From Streptomyces albidoflavus (lineage in GTDB: Bacteria; Actinomycetota; Actinomycetes; Streptomycetales; Streptomycetaceae): a DNA stretch of 11,034 nt. The stretch is taken from assembly GCF_000719955.1 (NCBI RefSeq), contig NZ_JOII01000063.1:1-11034 (forward strand). Reading direction: 5' to 3'. A program made the translations under genes and the position numbers. The first letter of the stretch is position 1. Every line of letters begins with the position of its first letter. Shown one piece after another: positions 9,660 to 11,034 of the stretch. A model generated the notes under the pieces. The model was given only the letters and a program-made list of their open reading frames with translations, had not been told where the DNA came from and ran no database searches.

Positions 9660-10136
9660 TCACTCACCGTCCGGCCCGGGCGCCTCCTCCGACCACGGGT
9701 CGCCGCGCCACAGGTCGTCCGCCGGGGCGGGCTCCAGCAGCCGGGCGAGCCCCGCGTCCATCTCCAGCCGCTCGTGCTCCGTACCCGGCGGCACCAGGGT
9801 CAGGGTGCGGTCCAGCCAGGCCGACACCGCCACCGACGGCGCCTGGAGCAGCGCGTCCCCGTCCGGTGAACTCAACGCCATCAGCAGCACGTTGCGCCCG
9901 CCCACCTTCGACGGCCAGATCCGCACGTCCCCGTGGCCGCACGGCCGGAACACCCCCTCCACCAGCAGTTCCCGCGCGAACGTCCAGTGCACCGGGTTCT
10001 GCGAACCCAGGTGGAAGGTGACACTCACCGCGAACGGATCGGCCGCCGCGTAGACCAGCCGTGCCGGTACGGCGATGCTCCGCTCGGGCGAAAGGACCAG
10101 CCGCAGTTCCAGCTCGCGTTCCACAACGGTGTTCAT
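9660..10136 (-). CDS. ssgG: SsgA-like sporulation/cell-division protein, SsgG
   Basis: The protein is 158 aa and belongs to the SsgA-like (SALP) family, small cytoplasmic proteins confined to sporulating actinomycetes that control septum placement and peptidoglycan remodelling. Family hallmarks are present: LELRLVLSPERSIAVPARLVY near the N-terminus, DPFAVSVTFHLG (33-44), VHWTFARELLVEGV, GDVRIWPS (69-76), LMALSSPDGDALLQAP (85-100) and VPPGTEHERLEMD. Assignment to SsgG rests on family fit plus position near hpd, as I recall for S. coelicolor SCO2924; SsgG there is reported to help ensure that septa are not skipped in sporulating hyphae. The C-terminus extends about 20 acidic, Pro-rich residues past the SsgB-like core. 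The ATG at 10136 is preceded by GAGGAG, 9 nt upstream. Symbol confidence is lower than family confidence. Confidence 0.9.
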   Translation of the reverse strand: MNTVVERELELRLVLSPERSIAVPARLVYAAADPFAVSVTFHLGSQNPVHWTFARELLVEGVFRPCGHGDVRIWPSKVGGRNVLLMALSSPDGDALLQAPSVAVSAWLDRTLTLVPPGTEHERLEMDAGLARLLEPAPADDLWRGDPWSEEAPGPDGE

Positions 10137-10274
10137 CTCGGTGCGCTCCTCAGCTCTCCCGCAAAGTCCGTCCCCCGGGGGGCCGGACGTCCTGCCGTCC
10201 GCCTGCCCCGGCAGGGCCGCCGAACGGTCCGTCACCAGGCGAGAGCGCGCCCGATGCCGGGCATTACGCGACTT

Positions 10275-10296
10275 CGGCGGAGAATTTTCTCCGCCG
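10275..10296. promoter_or_regulatory. 22-bp inverted repeat, candidate operator
   Basis: CGGCGGAGAA (10275-10284) and its exact reverse complement TTCTCCGCCG (10287-10296) are separated by TT. The site lies about 140 nt upstream of ssgG and 150 nt upstream of the rightward gene. With a near-zero loop in divergently transcribed DNA it looks more like a dimer-binding site than a terminator, although the RNA could fold into a 9-bp stem with a 4-nt loop. I do not recognise it as the box of a known regulator. Confidence 0.5.
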
Positions 10297-10350
10297 CCCC
10301 CGCGACCGTCCGCGAACCCCCCTCCGTACGGTGCCCGGCACTCTCCACGA

Positions 10351-10364
10351 GCGGACCGGTCCGC
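10351..10364. promoter_or_regulatory. 14-bp perfect palindrome GCGGACCGGTCCGC
   Basis: The sequence is its own reverse complement with no spacer and lies 36 nt before the ATG at 10400 and 84 nt before the ATG at 10448, a position suited to a regulator of the rightward gene. In DNA this GC-rich, shorter palindromes arise by chance, so function is only suggested. Confidence 0.35.
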
Positions 10365-10447
10365 GCACACCGGCCCGCCGGACAGGGGAGTTCTGATAAA
10401 TGTGGACGCCACCACAACACCCCCGAACAGATACGGGACGACGGACC

Positions 10448-11034
10448 ATGAGCGCCCCAACCCCGGCACCCGGTGACGACAGGCCCCGCCCGGCCTACTA
10501 CCCCGACCCGTCCATCCCCGGCTACATCCGGTACTGGAACGGCGCCTCCTGGGTCCCCGGCACCAGCCGCCCGGCCCCCGCCGCCGGCGAACCCCTGCCC
10601 GCACCGCCCCCGGGCTCCGTCCCCGCCACCCCGGCCCCCGCCGAGGAGACCGGCCCCGTCTTCCTCGACGAGGACCCGGCCGCCCCCAGCGCCGAGGGCC
10701 CGGCCCGCGACAGCGCCTGGGGCGCCGACCCCGCCCGCCAGTCCGGCTTCGGCGGCGCCCCGGACCACCGCGTCTCCTGGGGCGGCCCGGAGCCCGCCGT
10801 CCCCGACCCGCGCACCGGCGAGCCCGCCGCCCCCGCCAAGCCCGTCGAGGGCACCCTGACCTTCCGCCGCCCGTCCGGCCCGGTCGCCCCGGCCGCCCGC
10901 CGCGAGACCGCCGGGCCCTCCGGCCTCGCCCAGTCCCCGGTCGACCCGCGCGGCACCTCGGCCCCGGCCACCCCCACCACCCCCGCCCCGCGCCAGGACC
11001 CCGGCACCCTGCCGATCCGCGCCCTGCCCCGCAC
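10448..11034 (+). CDS. 5' part of a proline-rich protein, probably RDD-family membrane protein with DUF2510-like N-terminus
   Basis: 195 codons are visible and the frame runs off the right edge with no stop. Residues about 15-36 (AYYPDPSIPGYIRYWNGASW) resemble the DUF2510 motif, a short Trp/Tyr/Pro segment found at the N-termini of many actinobacterial membrane proteins. The rest is a low-complexity Pro/Ala/Gly-rich linker with no membrane segment yet. From memory, Streptomyces RDD-family proteins begin this way and carry their transmembrane RDD domain after such a linker; that domain would lie outside the window. The start is uncertain. ATG 10448 (MSAPTPAPGDD) looks like the conserved N-terminus but has a poor ribosome binding site. 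In-frame ATG 10400 has GGGGAG 9 nt upstream and would add 16 residues. It is divergent from ssgG. Confidence 0.75.
   Translation, partial: MSAPTPAPGDDRPRPAYYPDPSIPGYIRYWNGASWVPGTSRPAPAAGEPLPAPPPGSVPATPAPAEETGPVFLDEDPAAPSAEGPARDSAWGADPARQSGFGGAPDHRVSWGGPEPAVPDPRTGEPAAPAKPVEGTLTFRRPSGPVAPAARRETAGPSGLAQSPVDPRGTSAPATPTTPAPRQDPGTLPIRALPR

Larger units (their letters stand above)
10137..10447. promoter_or_regulatory. Divergent intergenic region between ssgG and the proline-rich RDD-like gene
   Basis: This 311-nt stretch has no credible gene; open frames through it lack start signals and are shadows. It contains the palindromes listed separately (10275-10296 and 10351-10364), an 8-bp palindrome CCGTACGG (10324-10331) and a small CCTGCC/GGCAGG inverted repeat (10202-10215). 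An A/T-rich island, TTCTGATAAATG (10391-10402), may be a -10 region for the rightward gene, but I found no matching -35. A strong GGGGAG at 10385-10390 lies 9 nt before an ATG at 10400. Confidence 0.5.

Noticed and set aside
8660..10021. Plus-strand open frame running through the oxidase, the 28-bp hairpin and into ssgG antisense
   Set aside because: It is the wrong frame for the oxidase and is dominated by Arg/Pro repeats; no start signals.
10137..10447. Upstream extension of ssgG or a small gene in the divergent region
   Set aside because: The ssgG frame stays open upstream only because stops are rare at this GC content. The family N-terminus and GAGGAG site fix the start at 10136, and no other frame has a supported start.

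Overview
The window is very GC-rich actinobacterial chromosome, almost certainly Streptomyces. The evidence is the near-universal G/C at third codon positions, frequent GTG starts, a SsgA-like protein (a family restricted to sporulating actinomycetes), and a local gene set that I recall, without a search, as matching the S. coelicolor hpd (SCO2927) / ssgG (SCO2924) neighbourhood. No rRNA, tRNA, CRISPR array or insertion sequence was seen, and no gene looks broken. Most of the window looks like conserved core chromosome; the less ordinary material is in the intergenic regulatory DNA.

Left block, minus strand (5164 down to 1). An AsnC/Lrp regulator (5164-4694) is followed after 29 nt by a complete quaternary-ammonium (glycine betaine/choline type) ABC importer: permease 1 (4664-4008), ATPase with CBS domains (4015-2705), permease 2 (2708-1845) and substrate-binding lipoprotein (1848-865). 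All importer junctions overlap, so the subunits are probably translationally coupled. After a 107-nt gap come an ArsR-like winged-helix regulator (757-101) and a gene that starts on an ATGA overlap and leaves the window. The gap holds five copies of a TTGCAA-centred repeat at exactly 14-bp spacing. They overlap a recognisable promoter that would give a leaderless arsR-like mRNA, a strong picture of an autoregulated gene pair.

Centre. Divergent from the AsnC gene is hpd (5297-6460), 4-hydroxyphenylpyruvate dioxygenase, the tyrosine-catabolic enzyme that makes homogentisate. The shared upstream region contains a dyad that is a candidate operator. A 12-bp perfect hairpin separates hpd from a convergent gene for a membrane-anchored TPR protein of unknown role (8053-6551). 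Divergent from that is an FAD-linked glycolate/lactate-type oxidase (8151-9575).

Right block. A 28-bp hairpin separates the oxidase from convergent ssgG (10136-9660), a SsgA-like protein implicated in septum-site choice during sporulation. Divergent from ssgG is the start of a proline-rich protein (from 10448 or 10400) resembling the N-terminus of Streptomyces RDD-family membrane proteins. The 311-nt region between them carries two perfect or near-perfect palindromes.
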